The position numbers were made by a program, and so were the translations under genes. This document shows positions 41,579 to 50,829 of a stretch of 64,000 bases of DNA, piece after piece; the first letter of the stretch is position 1; the number at the start of each line of letters is the position of its first letter. The stretch comes from Paenibacillus daejeonensis DSM 15491 (lineage in GTDB: Bacteria > Bacillota > Bacilli > Paenibacillales > Paenibacillaceae), in NCBI RefSeq assembly GCF_000378385.1, contig NZ_KB899672.1:1-64000 (forward strand). Direction: 5' to 3'. The notes under the pieces are model-generated. The model saw only the letters and a list, made by a program, of their open reading frames with translations, had not been told where the DNA came from and did not search any database.

Positions 41579-42499
41579 TTGGCGGTAGGCATTCCTAACG
41601 AGAGCCGGCGATTGATGAGCGAGGCGGTACGGACGGCGCTGCCGATGCTGCTGCTGCGTCAGCTCCGGCCCAAGCAATGGACCAAAAACCTGCTGCTATT
41701 CGCGGCCCTTCTTTTCTCGTTCGAACGGATTGCATGGGAGACGGCGGTTGCTTCGGTGGCTGGCTTCTTTCTATTCAGCTTCGTAGCAGGGTGTGTCTAT
41801 ATCCTTAATGACGTCGCCGATCGGGAGGCAGACCGGCATCACCCTGCCAAACGGATGCGCCCCATCGCCTCGGGGGCGCTCCGACCCGCGACAGCTCTTG
41901 GCTTTGGCGCAGTGCTCCTGACTACCTCGCTTGCGGCGGCTTACTGGATCAACCCACTGTTTATGGTGCTGCTGCTGGTTTATTTTGCACTCAACGTATC
42001 GTACTCGTTCAAACTAAAGCATATGGTCATCCTCGACATCATGACGATCGCGGCTGGTTTTGTGCTGCGCGCCATTGCTGGCGGCCTCGTCATTCGTGTA
42101 CCGTTTACGCCTTGGTTTCTGCTGTGTACGCTGCTGCTGTCGTTATTCCTGGCGATCGGCAAGCGGCGTCACGAGTTGGTGCTGTTGGGAGATGGAGTGG
42201 GCTCTCATCGGGAGGTCCTCGCCCATTACTCGCTGCCGCTGTTGGACCAACTGACGAGTATTGTCACGACGGCGACCATTATGACCTATTCACTGTTTAC
42301 GTTTACCTCCGAGCGTACGATTCACCTGATGTGGACGATTCCCCTGGTGCTGTATGGCATCTTTCGGTATTTGTACCTGATCCATATGGCGGGCAAAGGG
42401 GGCGCACCGGACCGGGTGCTGCTGGAGGACAAACCGCTGCTCATCACGGTTATTCTCTATGTTATTAGCGTGTTCTGCATTCTGACCTGGCTGGAATAG
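41579..42499 (+). CDS. UbiA-family decaprenyl-phosphate phosphoribosyltransferase homologue (DPPR synthase-like)
   Basis: 306 residues, eight or nine helices. The Mg-diphosphate motif NDxxDxxxD is NDVADREAD at 77-85 inside VYILNDVADREADRHHPAKR. LRPKQWTKN at the start, RPIASG, LKHMVILDI, VLRAIAGG and the FTPWFLL/GKRRHEL region all parallel mycobacterial Rv3806c, which moves phosphoribose from PRPP to polyprenyl phosphate. TTG start after AAGGAAGG. It heads a four-gene membrane cluster. Other UbiA activities are possible, but these motifs favour phosphoribosyl transfer. Confidence 0.88.
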   Translation: MAVGIPNESRRLMSEAVRTALPMLLLRQLRPKQWTKNLLLFAALLFSFERIAWETAVASVAGFFLFSFVAGCVYILNDVADREADRHHPAKRMRPIASGALRPATALGFGAVLLTTSLAAAYWINPLFMVLLLVYFALNVSYSFKLKHMVILDIMTIAAGFVLRAIAGGLVIRVPFTPWFLLCTLLLSLFLAIGKRRHELVLLGDGVGSHREVLAHYSLPLLDQLTSIVTTATIMTYSLFTFTSERTIHLMWTIPLVLYGIFRYLYLIHMAGKGGAPDRVLLEDKPLLITVILYVISVFCILTWLE

Positions 42500-42550
42500 C
42501 TCACAGCGGTGGCTCTTAGGCAGAGTGGAGGGATGGGAGGGGGTTAAGTG

Positions 42551-42883
42551 ATGAAGATGAGCGGCGGTCGCCGGCAGGGCGGCAAGCTCTTCATGGTGAC
42601 TGCTGCTTTCCTCACAGCGACGGGGCAGCTGTTCTGGAAGTGGGGACATCACAATCTGTTCTACATGGGCGCTGGCTTCCTCTGTTACGGGGCGGGGGCA
42701 TTCTTCATGCTCCAATCGTATGCGCGTGAGCAGCTCTCCGTCGCGTATCCGTTGCTGTGCCTGAGCTACGTGTTCGCACTCATCTACGGCGAGCTTCTGC
42801 TTGGCGAGGGTCTGACCTGGGGCAAGGCGTCAGCTGTATTGCTAATCGGCACAGGCGTTACGTTGACATCCTATGAGCGCTAG
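42551..42883 (+). CDS. small four-helix membrane protein, ArnE-like (EmrE/SMR superfamily)
   Basis: About 110 residues with four helices. ATGQLFWKWG in helix 1 and QLSVAYPLLCLSYVFALIYGELLLGEGL in helix 3 follow the pattern of ArnE, one half of the flippase for undecaprenyl-phosphate aminoarabinose. ATG 42551 is 7 bp after GGGAGGGGG. The gene overlaps the next by 11 bp, as expected for two subunits made together. A lipid-linked sugar flippase subunit is the best guess; drug export is the alternative. Confidence 0.8.
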   Translation: MKMSGGRRQGGKLFMVTAAFLTATGQLFWKWGHHNLFYMGAGFLCYGAGAFFMLQSYAREQLSVAYPLLCLSYVFALIYGELLLGEGLTWGKASAVLLIGTGVTLTSYER

Positions 42884-43190
42884 TTGGCTGTTGCTGCTGC
42901 TCCTCGTCATGACCTGGTGTGGTGCGCTTGGCAGCGTACTGTTCAAATCCTTCACCAGCTCCCGCCGCAAGCTCATCCTGCTGGCGGGTCTAGTAGCTTA
43001 TGGCGCGGGCGCAGGGCTAAATATTCTGTTGCTCGCCTACCTTCCCTATACCCTCGTCATGCCAGCCAATGCCCTCACGTTCATTTGGGCCTTGCTGCTG
43101 GCGAGATGGGTCTTTAAGGAGAGCGTAGGCATGTTCAAGCTGGCTGGTATGGCTTGCATTGTCTCGGGTGTCATTCTGCTGCTCGCCTGA
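42873..43190 (+). CDS. small four-helix membrane protein, ArnF-like partner subunit
   Basis: 105 residues, four helices, SMR/EamA-like: GSVLFKSFTSS after helix 1 and LPYTLVMPANALTFIWALLLARWVFKE in helix 3-4. It starts inside the end of the previous gene (ATGAGCGCTAG). The pair resembles ArnE/ArnF in size, order and overlap. A likely partner in moving a prenyl-linked sugar across the membrane. Confidence 0.78.
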   Translation: MSASWLLLLLLVMTWCGALGSVLFKSFTSSRRKLILLAGLVAYGAGAGLNILLLAYLPYTLVMPANALTFIWALLLARWVFKESVGMFKLAGMACIVSGVILLLA

Positions 43191-43218
43191 GGAAGGGATG
43201 ATGGGAGGGGGAAGGAAG

Positions 43219-44508
43219 ATGGGGTTTTGGAGGTATCTCCTGCGCAGCCGAATCGACAACGGTGCGGCGTTGATGCTGACTCTCCTGCTCGGAAGCTTCT
43301 ATTTTGTAATGAATCTGCCTTTTGTACAGTTTATGGAGGAGCAGGCCGAGCTGCTGCAAGCACGAAGTCCGTTCTACGGAGCGCCGTTCACACTAAATCT
43401 ATTCAACTTCGACCCGTCTATGTACTATGCGGAGGGAGCGCCGACCATCATCCACCCGCTCAAAGATCTGCTGGCGGTTCCGCTAGCCCTGGGTGCAGCG
43501 CATATGGGTGGGAACCTGTTCTTCCTGATTGTGCAGTCCCTTATAAATGCGCTTAGCGCTGCTCTGCTGTTCTATTATCTTCGTCGCAGCGGCGGCGGGA
43601 TGCTGCTGTCGGCCGTCTGGGCGCTGTTCTTCGGGGTCAGTTCCTACAGTCTGTTCACCGCACTGATTCCGGATTCATACCCGTATGTCCAAGTTATGAT
43701 TCTGTTCTCCGTTGTCTATCTCTTGTACGTCCGCACGGCTGCCGCAGGAGAGGGCAAGGTGTGGCCGCAGTCGGTGCTCGGGGCAGCCAATTTTGCGCTG
43801 ACATCTACGAATGTGGCGACGTTCATGGCGAGTGTTGGCGTGAACTTGATTGATGGCAAACGCAGCAGGCGGGCGGTTCTCACCAGGGTTCTTCTAATTG
43901 GCGCGGTGGCCCTGCTGATTGTGCTGTTGCTGACCCTGCTGCAGTGGCTGCTTTTTGGTGGTGAGACCTGGCTGACGAGCTGGCGCCAAGGCCTTAGCGA
44001 AGGCGGCTTCAGCTATGTAGCGCCGTTCTCCTGGGTACATCACTGGCAGGCCTTCTATATGCTTTTTGTCAGCCCGGTGCTGACGCCTGCGTTAGCCTTC
44101 ATCGATCCGAATCTGGCGGCTTTTGTCACCGATCTCTCCCACCCGTATCCCCTGCATGTCCACCTGGTGGGCGGGGGGCTGATCGTGCTGGCTTTGCTCG
44201 GTCTTGTTCAAGGCAGAAGGAGCAGAGAGGCCTGGATTCCGGCGATATACATAGGCTTTGCCGTATTGCTGCATCTGGTGATAGGCTTTGGTCTGGGGAC
44301 ATTCCAGTATGATATGTATCTGTATGCCGGTCATTCGCTGTTTGCTCTGTTCTTGCTCGGAGCAGGCTTTCTTATCCGTCTGCACCGTTCGCGCTTGCGC
44401 CAGGTGCTGCTCGGACTCGTTATGGTCTGCGCAGGTGTAACGCTGGTCCATAACATCGTTTTTCATGCGGCGGCGCTGGATACTGTGCGTGCGGCCTACC
44501 TGCAATAA
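43219..44508 (+). CDS. polytopic membrane protein, GT-C glycosyltransferase-like
   Basis: About 429 residues and ten or more helices. An acidic first outer loop (QFMEEQAELLQARS, then FDPSMYYAEGAPTIIHP) and a PDSYPY motif near 155 resemble the plan of GT-C enzymes that use prenyl-phosphate sugars, and related DUF6080-type proteins. I use ATG 43219, which follows GGGGGAAGG; earlier in-frame starts lie on the ribosome site or in the previous gene. It ends the cluster with the prenyltransferase and flippase-like genes, and is the candidate sugar transferase. This role is inferred. Confidence 0.65.
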   Translation: MGFWRYLLRSRIDNGAALMLTLLLGSFYFVMNLPFVQFMEEQAELLQARSPFYGAPFTLNLFNFDPSMYYAEGAPTIIHPLKDLLAVPLALGAAHMGGNLFFLIVQSLINALSAALLFYYLRRSGGGMLLSAVWALFFGVSSYSLFTALIPDSYPYVQVMILFSVVYLLYVRTAAAGEGKVWPQSVLGAANFALTSTNVATFMASVGVNLIDGKRSRRAVLTRVLLIGAVALLIVLLLTLLQWLLFGGETWLTSWRQGLSEGGFSYVAPFSWVHHWQAFYMLFVSPVLTPALAFIDPNLAAFVTDLSHPYPLHVHLVGGGLIVLALLGLVQGRRSREAWIPAIYIGFAVLLHLVIGFGLGTFQYDMYLYAGHSLFALFLLGAGFLIRLHRSRLRQVLLGLVMVCAGVTLVHNIVFHAAALDTVRAAYLQ

Positions 44509-44581
44509 CCATCCCCTTCTTGTCCCGCGTGTGCTACAATAGCCCAATGTACGCATAGAACAGACAGAAGGTGGATGGAAA

Positions 44582-45472
44582 GTGGGTTATATCTATCTGC
44601 TCCTGGCCACGCTGGCCTGGAGCTTTGTCGGGTTGCTGGTCAAGACCGCATCGACGATGGTGGACGCTTCAGCGATTACGTTTGCAAGATTCAGCCTCGG
44701 CATTGTTTTTCTTGGACTCTTCCTGCTGATTAAGAATGGGCGAATCCAGCTGCGGAGCAATCTCAAGTGGATTTGGCTGGGCGCGGCGGGCAAGTCGATT
44801 AACTATATTTTTGAAAATATTGCGATTTCCATGGGCTACGCCTACGGCAATATTCTGGTTCCACCGATTCAGACGGTCGTCCTGCTGCTGGTGTCGGCGT
44901 TTCTGTTCAAGGAGCATGTCTCGGGCAAAGGCTGGATTGCCGCCGCGTGCTGTATGGCCGGGGTGCTGGCGATTAGCTGGAACGGGCAGCCCATGGACGA
45001 TCTGCTTGGCGGCAGCGGGTGGATTACCGTGCTATTTGCCATCTCTGCAGTAGGTTCTGCACTGCATGTACTCAGCCAGAAGCAGCTTATCCAATCGATG
45101 GATAACGGCAATATGAACTTTTCCGTGTTCTTCTGGTGCAGTGTCCTGACGGCGCTGCCGCTGCCGGTACAATCCGAGGGCTTCATTGGACCGATGAGCG
45201 GATGGGCATGGCTGGCGCTCGCGGCACTGGGCCTGATTACGGGCCTTAGCTTCGTATGGTTCTCCGAGGCGGTACGCCGGGTCCCGTTCCCGATGATCAT
45301 CATCGTCAGCAACAGTATGGTACTGTTCACCATTCTCTGGTCATTCCTGTTCCTCGGTGAGCCAATCACAGCCTATATTATCGGGGGAACGATCCTATTC
45401 TTCCTGGGACTGATGTTGCTTAACCTGCCGCTGATGCGAGCCAAGACCAAGGCGGTTCAAGAGCAAGCGTAA
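44582..45472 (+). CDS. EamA/DMT-family transporter
   Basis: 296 residues, ten helices in two EamA repeats (GYIYLLLATLAWSFVGLLVK...FARFSLGIVFLGLFLL; LGLITGLSFVWFSEAVRRVP...FLFLGEPIT). Typical of metabolite exporters. GTG start at 44582 after a GGTGGATGG site. The convergent neighbour is an SgrR-type regulator. Confidence 0.88.
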   Translation: MGYIYLLLATLAWSFVGLLVKTASTMVDASAITFARFSLGIVFLGLFLLIKNGRIQLRSNLKWIWLGAAGKSINYIFENIAISMGYAYGNILVPPIQTVVLLLVSAFLFKEHVSGKGWIAAACCMAGVLAISWNGQPMDDLLGGSGWITVLFAISAVGSALHVLSQKQLIQSMDNGNMNFSVFFWCSVLTALPLPVQSEGFIGPMSGWAWLALAALGLITGLSFVWFSEAVRRVPFPMIIIVSNSMVLFTILWSFLFLGEPITAYIIGGTILFFLGLMLLNLPLMRAKTKAVQEQA

Positions 45473-45503
45473 GTATGGCGATTCTAATACCGACAGTACG
45501 TTG

Positions 45504-45548
45504 AATAAGCCTCGGGTCTGCCGCAACCAGCGGTGCCCGGGGCTTATT
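45504..45548. terminator. hairpin between convergent genes
   Basis: AATAAGCC-t-CGGG pairs with CCCG-g-GGCTTATT, with an inner CCGC/GCGG stem. T-runs are short, so termination is likely but not certain. Confidence 0.6.
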
Positions 45549-45578
45549 GACGTACGCGTATCCTATACCAGCGGCTTA

Positions 45579-47267
45579 TCAGACGTCGGGCAGCTCCTCC
45601 TGAACAGGAGGGAACCAGAGCTTGCGGAGGTCCATCCACCCTTGGGCGTTGAAGCTCACGCCGCGCACGGAAGGCAGATACGCTGCCTGAACCGGCTTCT
45701 CATACAGAATATGAAGCTGATGTCCATCGATCAGCTCCGCCTCCAGCACGCGTAGCCAAGCCATCCGTCGCTGGGCGTCGGCTTCCGTGGACACGGCAGT
45801 CAGCGTATGGTCAACCCGAGCCGCTGTCGGCTCGTCCAGGTGAGACTGCATGGTGGCGTAGAGATCGTACAACCGAAGCTGGACATCCTGGTCCCGGAGC
45901 AGGGAGAACAGGATCAGATCAGCGCGGAGACGCCGCTCGTCCTTGAAGGAATCGGGGCTGCTGGTCGTCACCTCGCACCGGTAACCGGCAGCCCTCAACC
46001 GGTCTGCCACCTGTTCTGCGTCTTGTCGATAATGCTCAATCGTCGTTATGCGCAGCGGAGAGACAACCTGGCCGTGCTGTTGCGCCTGGGACTCATATGG
46101 CTCGGTCTGACCAGCCAGAGCGCCCATGATATCCGCTCGTATCCCTGGATTGGCTAGTGGTCCCTCCCTGCGAGTGTTACAGGTAATGAACTTGCGGACC
46201 ACCGTTTCCGAAGAGATCCGGCTCCAGCCCGTATCGGGTTCGCCCGCATGGTGCATGATGTGAAAAGGGGCATGGGGGTCCGCTGGCTCGTGCTCGTTAC
46301 GCCAGGGCACATGCACGATCTCGACCCGATCCAGCTGAGCCCGGCCGAGGTGGTAGTGGGGATAGGCTTCCAGCACACACAGCTGCGGGCCCAACTGGAG
46401 CAGCTTGAACGGACCAGTCCCCACCGGTAGATCGCTACCCGATTGGGAGGCTTCATACGTACCGGCGGGTACGATGGCCGCACGGCTGGTACAGAGCAGA
46501 GGCAGCATCAGTTCATTGGGGTGGTTCAGCTCCACCACGACGGTGGCGGAGGTCCAGGCGCGAACGGATTGGATCTGACGAAACAGGCTGCCGTACAGGG
46601 TGCGCTTGGAGTGAATCAACCGTTCCAGCGAGTACACGACATCGTCGGCCGTCAGTAGCCGTCCATCATGGAAGGCGACGCCCTTGCGCAGGTGAAAGGT
46701 CCAACGTGTGCGGCTGTCATCCGATTCCCAGGCATGGGCCAGGTTGGGGAGAATCGCTCCATCTGGGAACGAGCGGCGGACTAGGCCATCGAAGACATGG
46801 CTGGATACAAACGACTCTGCCAGCAAATTCATGGCCAGTGGATCAATCGAATGAAGCTGCTCCCGGATCGGCAGTCTCAGAATATCGATTTGACGGTTCT
46901 GGCGAATCTCGGCATGGTGACCAAAATAGGAGGCGAGCCATTCCTCCAGAGGAGCCTCTGCCTCGGGGGCGGCATGATGGGTGAGCTGCTCCAGCGAGCG
47001 GCGCAGTTGACCGGTGTTCATGGCCTGGCGCACGGAAGCGCGGGCAATCGCACGTGGCTCTGCCAGAAAGCGCAGCGTCGACCGCCGCCCGCGCCCGCGG
47101 CGAGCCGTCCATTCGATCCAGCCGAGCCCGGTCAGCTTGCCTATCAATGTAACCGCGCTGCGATGCGTGCAATCCAGCTCTTCAGCGATTTCGGCAAGTG
47201 TCACCTCTGCACTGTCTCCCTCGGCGTAACGTCGGTGCAGCTGCAAGTATTGCAGATTGAGCTTCAT
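45579..47267 (-). CDS. SgrR-type transcriptional regulator (HTH plus solute-binding domain)
   Basis: 562 residues. The N-terminal ~110 residues are an SgrR-type winged helix (EVTLAEIAEELDCTHRSAVTLIGKL). The rest is a family-5 solute-binding domain without a signal peptide, including GVAFHDGRLLTADDVVYSLERL, so it acts as a cytosolic sensor. Relatives regulate sugar-stress or transporter genes. The EamA gene converges with it and the DUF4173 gene diverges from it; either may be its target. The ATG is preceded by AAAGGAGA at a longish distance. Confidence 0.9.
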   Translation of the reverse strand: MKLNLQYLQLHRRYAEGDSAEVTLAEIAEELDCTHRSAVTLIGKLTGLGWIEWTARRGRGRRSTLRFLAEPRAIARASVRQAMNTGQLRRSLEQLTHHAAPEAEAPLEEWLASYFGHHAEIRQNRQIDILRLPIREQLHSIDPLAMNLLAESFVSSHVFDGLVRRSFPDGAILPNLAHAWESDDSRTRWTFHLRKGVAFHDGRLLTADDVVYSLERLIHSKRTLYGSLFRQIQSVRAWTSATVVVELNHPNELMLPLLCTSRAAIVPAGTYEASQSGSDLPVGTGPFKLLQLGPQLCVLEAYPHYHLGRAQLDRVEIVHVPWRNEHEPADPHAPFHIMHHAGEPDTGWSRISSETVVRKFITCNTRREGPLANPGIRADIMGALAGQTEPYESQAQQHGQVVSPLRITTIEHYRQDAEQVADRLRAAGYRCEVTTSSPDSFKDERRLRADLILFSLLRDQDVQLRLYDLYATMQSHLDEPTAARVDHTLTAVSTEADAQRRMAWLRVLEAELIDGHQLHILYEKPVQAAYLPSVRGVSFNAQGWMDLRKLWFPPVQEELPDV

Positions 47268-47401
47268 AGCGGTTGTTGTCTCCTTTCTGGTGTCTCATTC
47301 TCTAAAATATGAAAATATCCCGAATTCATTTCTCTTTATTTTCTTATTTTACAGCCTAGAATAAAGAAGTAGAAGAGGCAAATCCTAAAGGGGGATTCAT
47401 C

Positions 47402-48934
47402 ATGGAGGAGCAAACATCGTCTACAGCTGCCTTGACCAGGGGCGCGGGAGCGGCTCTGGCGGCGGCGCTTGGGCTGGCGGTTGTGCATCAGTATTTATTT
47501 TTTGGTCATTCGTTTGGCATTTCGCATCCGTTATTTCTCGTTTTATTTTACGGGTACATGCTTGCCTTTGGACGCCCCGTGCTGCGGCCGATGCGGGCGC
47601 TTGATTGGCTGCTGGCGGGGGCAATCGCGCTGCTGTCCTTGACGTTTGTGCTATTCAATAATCCGGTGCTGCGAGCACTCAATACGCTGGGCATACCGCT
47701 GCTGGTCTTCCTGCAGTTCACGCTGCTGCTCAGTCGCCGGCGCTTCAGTTACTGGGACCGTCGCGTGCTGGCGGATACATTAGATCATCTCGTACCGCAG
47801 AGTGTGCGCCACTGGCCGACGACCGTGCAGACGATCAGCCGATTAGCAGCCCGCGGAGAGAACACGGAGCCGAGTCATCAACGGACCCAAGCGACAAGAA
47901 TCATCATTGGTCTGGCGGTTGCAGCGCCGCTGCTCATCGTGATCCTCAGCTTGCTGTCTGCTGCGGACGGTGTTTTTCATTACGTGCTTGCCGCTGTGCC
48001 GGATTGGCTAGGCAGTATTTCCATGAACACGTGGTTTTGGCGCATCGTATGGGCTGCATTTATGATGCTGCTATTTTTCACCTATGTCTGGGGGTTCAGA
48101 GACAGCGCGGTCTACGATTGGGAACGGACGCTCGCCGCAGAGGGCGAGCTGGCGCCTGTGAAGAAGGCCCAGACGAGAATTGATCCGCTTATTGCCGTTA
48201 CGGTACTGATTTCGATCAGCGTCGTATATGTCGTGTACGTTGGCGTGCAGCTGTCGTATCTGTTTGGCGCCTGGGAAGGCATCCTCCCGGCAGGCTTCAC
48301 GTATGCGGACTACGCAAGACAAGGCTTCGCGGAGTTAATGACCGTGAGTGGCATTAACCTGGTTCTGCTGCTGGGCACCTTGTATCTGGTTAGGGAAGAG
48401 GGCAGTGGTCTGGGTCAGCTCATTCGGAGCCTGCTGCTCGTTATTGTCGGCTGTACGGGCGTCATGCTGAGCTCTGCCTTCTCCCGGTTGCAATTGTATG
48501 AGGCAGCCTACGGTTACACCTATGCCCGTTTCTTCGCGCAGGCTTTCATGCTGTATGTAGGGGCGTTGTTGCTGCTTGCGGGCTTGCGGGCTATCCTGAG
48601 GCGCCTGCCCCTGGGACGATGCTTCATCATCGTCAGTCTGGTGGCATACATTGCACTGAACTACGCACAGATGGACGAGCGGATCGCGGCGGGGAATATC
48701 GAGCGCTATACGAAGAGTGGCAAGCTGGATGAGAATTATCTATTAAACTTGTCCACGGATGCCACGCCGCTGCTGGTGCATTTCCGGAATATGGACTATC
48801 CTCAGCTCCGGCTGGAGGAGCACCGGAATTGGCAGGCTCTCGATCATCAAGATCGCAGCTGGCAGTCATTTAATTGGTCGTGGCATCGGGCGGCCAAGGC
48901 GCTGAATAAGTCGTATGCTGAGCCGAAGAAGTGA
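47402..48934 (+). CDS. DUF4173/DUF4153-type polytopic membrane protein
   Basis: 510 residues, about 11 helices. The DUF4173 hallmarks are NPVLRALNTLGIPLLVFLQF, LSAADGVFHYVLA and YADYARQGFAELMTVSGIN in the middle, and GYTYARFFAQAFM. The C-terminal soluble tail mentions LSTDATPLLVHF. The family's role is unknown. Divergent from the SgrR-type gene with an AT-rich 134-bp gap. Ribosome site AAAGGGGGA. Confidence 0.85.
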   Translation: MEEQTSSTAALTRGAGAALAAALGLAVVHQYLFFGHSFGISHPLFLVLFYGYMLAFGRPVLRPMRALDWLLAGAIALLSLTFVLFNNPVLRALNTLGIPLLVFLQFTLLLSRRRFSYWDRRVLADTLDHLVPQSVRHWPTTVQTISRLAARGENTEPSHQRTQATRIIIGLAVAAPLLIVILSLLSAADGVFHYVLAAVPDWLGSISMNTWFWRIVWAAFMMLLFFTYVWGFRDSAVYDWERTLAAEGELAPVKKAQTRIDPLIAVTVLISISVVYVVYVGVQLSYLFGAWEGILPAGFTYADYARQGFAELMTVSGINLVLLLGTLYLVREEGSGLGQLIRSLLLVIVGCTGVMLSSAFSRLQLYEAAYGYTYARFFAQAFMLYVGALLLLAGLRAILRRLPLGRCFIIVSLVAYIALNYAQMDERIAAGNIERYTKSGKLDENYLLNLSTDATPLLVHFRNMDYPQLRLEEHRNWQALDHQDRSWQSFNWSWHRAAKALNKSYAEPKK

Positions 48935-49008
48935 GGCTGATGATTGAGTTTCGCTACTACCTTCAGTATAATCATCTACAGACATGACAGGATTCTGGAG
49001 GCTAGTAG

Positions 49009-49482
49009 ATGATCTATCGATTCTTGGCTGTTGTGGGCGCAATAGTGATCTTGGCGGGAGTGATTAGCTTCTTTGCGATGCGCCAGGGTACGACATCAGA
49101 GAACCCCTCCCTGGCAGGCTGCGTCCAGGCGGACCATGAGCTCGTCTCCATAGAGCTCGAGCAGGAGAACAGGGCCAAGGTATTTGAACTGGTGAAGACC
49201 CATACGCCCATCGAGCAGCCTCAATCGGATGTGAAGCTCTATGATGGAGAGCTGTTCTCGTCGATGATTCCCTTTGATGCAGAGATGCTGGAGGTCTCGG
49301 TAAGTGAACTGGGGCTGCTTCGCGTGTCGCTGGACTATTACAATTCCAAAGGCCGTACGATCGTTACGTATTTCGAGGACGGCCCGATCCGCAAAACCTT
49401 CCGAGGGCATCAATGCGACTGGATCCTCACCAATGACAACGGAGAAATCACCCAGCAGGATATTCAATCCAAAGAAAGCTGA
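49009..49482 (+). CDS. small membrane-anchored protein of unknown function
   Basis: 157 residues. One N-terminal hydrophobic segment (about 5-23) that could be an anchor or signal, then a soluble, acidic alpha/beta domain with two cysteines (Cys38 and Cys135) that could bond outside the cell. CTGGAGG precedes the ATG and a terminator follows, so it is a real single gene. No family recognised. Confidence 0.7.
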   Translation: MIYRFLAVVGAIVILAGVISFFAMRQGTTSENPSLAGCVQADHELVSIELEQENRAKVFELVKTHTPIEQPQSDVKLYDGELFSSMIPFDAEMLEVSVSELGLLRVSLDYYNSKGRTIVTYFEDGPIRKTFRGHQCDWILTNDNGEITQQDIQSKES

Positions 49483-49491
49483 ATGATCGGA

Positions 49492-49553
49492 AAAGGCTTC
49501 GCCAGTTTTGCACCGGAGAGTGCAAGTTGGCGAAGCCTCTTTGACTTGAACTA
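49492..49553 (+). terminator. rho-independent terminator
   Basis: AGGCTTCGCCA pairs with TGGCGAAGCCT, with inner TTGCAC/GTGCAA, then CTTT. Confidence 0.85.
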
Positions 49554-49574
49554 CAGCTCCGGCTGTAACGGACA

Positions 49575-49645
49575 CTAGGAGAGTGTCGATTAATTAGGCG
49601 ACCCCAAGGGGGAACCTGCTAACCGGACACCAGTGGCCGTTAGCG
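49575..49645. repeat. repeat family 2 fragment
   Basis: CTAACCGGACACC-AG-TGGCCGTTAG (about 49618-49643) is a short hairpin of the TAACGGCCA family. GTGTCGATTAATT...GACCCCAAG at 49582-49607 also occurs in reverse at about 41108-41136, next to the family 2 copies there. This marks it as a piece of the same larger element. Confidence 0.6.
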
Positions 49646-49697
49646 CAAGGAAGTGAACAAGCTTGCCGTTCTAGAGGGAAGGCGCAGCCGCTTGAGT

Positions 49698-50630
49698 TCA
49701 GAATAGCCGCAGCATGACAATGCCGATAAAGGCGGTCGCCATCCCTGTAAGCTCGAGTGGGGTGAATTTCTCGCGCAGGTAGATCCGGGTATACAGCAGA
49801 ATAATTAGGACATTGAGGGCAATAACAGCCGAGACCAGGGACGTAATGCCGGTCTCAAAGGCCGATAGAATGAATACCATTCCGGTGATGTTGGTCAGAC
49901 CGACTACGAGGCCGGCGAGAAAGGTATTACGCGGCGTCCACCGGATGCGTCCCCGCTGCTCTGCAGCAGCCGCTTCGGCGGAGGCGGCTTGGCTCTGTAG
50001 TCCACCAGCTGTGGCGGCAGCACGGAGCATGACGGAGGCTTGACGCCGTTCAACCAGCCAGGTCAGTCCGAAGGCAGTTGTTCCCGTAATGAACATGAAG
50101 AACAAGGTCGGAAACGTATCGGCCCCCAGCAGAGTGGAGAGCTTGGCCGTCACATCATTGAAGCCAAAGAAAAGCGTCGCCAGCAATCCCCATCCCGCGC
50201 CTTGCAGATTGCCGAGCGTCAGATCATTCGAATAGCGGACGAGCAGGATGCCGCCTACAATGACGATAAAGGAAAGCAGCTGCCCTGCGCTCAGCGTCTC
50301 TCCCCACAGCAGGTAAGCAAGCACGACGACCACCACCGGAGGCAGCGCGGTTAGAATAGCTATAAGGGACGGCTTGCCTACGGCAAAGCCCTTGAACATG
50401 CAGGCATTGGCCCCGTAAGAGAACAGCCCCATCATCATACCTGTCAGCGCGGCGGTGCTCCAGACCTGGTTGTAGGCCAGGATGCCGGCCAGACTAAGGA
50501 CAGCGCCGGTGCAGAAAACGCCGCAGAGCATCAGGCTGCGGTTCAGTCGCCGCTGCGAGGCGGCGTGGTACAGGATGCCGCGCAGCCCGAAGCTGACAGC
50601 GGCCAATAGAGAAAGGACGAGCCACATCAT
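49698..50630 (-). CDS. EamA/DMT-family transporter
   Basis: About 310 residues from ATG 50630 (AAGGAAG before it); the longer reading to 50750 enters a repeat element. Ten helices in two EamA repeats, separated by an unusual Ala/Glu-rich cytosolic loop (about residues 185-215) and followed by TRIYLREKFTPLELTGMATAFIGIVML. A small-molecule exporter; substrate unknown. Confidence 0.86.
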   Translation of the reverse strand: MMWLVLSLLAAVSFGLRGILYHAASQRRLNRSLMLCGVFCTGAVLSLAGILAYNQVWSTAALTGMMMGLFSYGANACMFKGFAVGKPSLIAILTALPPVVVVVLAYLLWGETLSAGQLLSFIVIVGGILLVRYSNDLTLGNLQGAGWGLLATLFFGFNDVTAKLSTLLGADTFPTLFFMFITGTTAFGLTWLVERRQASVMLRAAATAGGLQSQAASAEAAAAEQRGRIRWTPRNTFLAGLVVGLTNITGMVFILSAFETGITSLVSAVIALNVLIILLYTRIYLREKFTPLELTGMATAFIGIVMLRLF

Positions 50631-50648
50631 TTGCACTTCCTTTATAGG

Positions 50649-50821
50649 TTGTTCAAAAAGGTTGGCGTTGATCACGAAGTAATTCAGAGAAGCGGATTCG
50701 ACATCGAATCTTGAATGCAGTCGGAAATTCCGGTGCTCACGTAGGTTCACCTACGCTCCGCTCCTCATTTCCTCCTGCCTCCAACCTTCTCGGTGCTGAA
50801 CACCAACTTTTTGAACTTGTA
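50649..50821. repeat. repeat family 3 (about 170 bp, inverted ends)
   Basis: GTTGTTCAAAAAGGTTGG at the left and CCAACTTTTTGAAC at the right are inverted ends with one indel. Inside, GATTCGACATCGAATC is a palindrome, CACGTAGGTTCACCTACG a hairpin, and CCAACCTTCTCGGTGCTGAA a further arm. The composition (GATCACGAAGTAATTC, TTGAATGCAGTCGG) is like repeats I associate with Paenibacillus intergenic regions. It abuts a family 1 copy. Confidence 0.55.
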
Positions 50822-50829
50822 TTATATTT

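Noticed and set aside
41193-41677. Proteins of 112 and 129 residues on either strand before the prenyltransferase gene
   Set aside because: No ribosome sites, poor composition, and they run through a terminator-like stem and repeat sequence.
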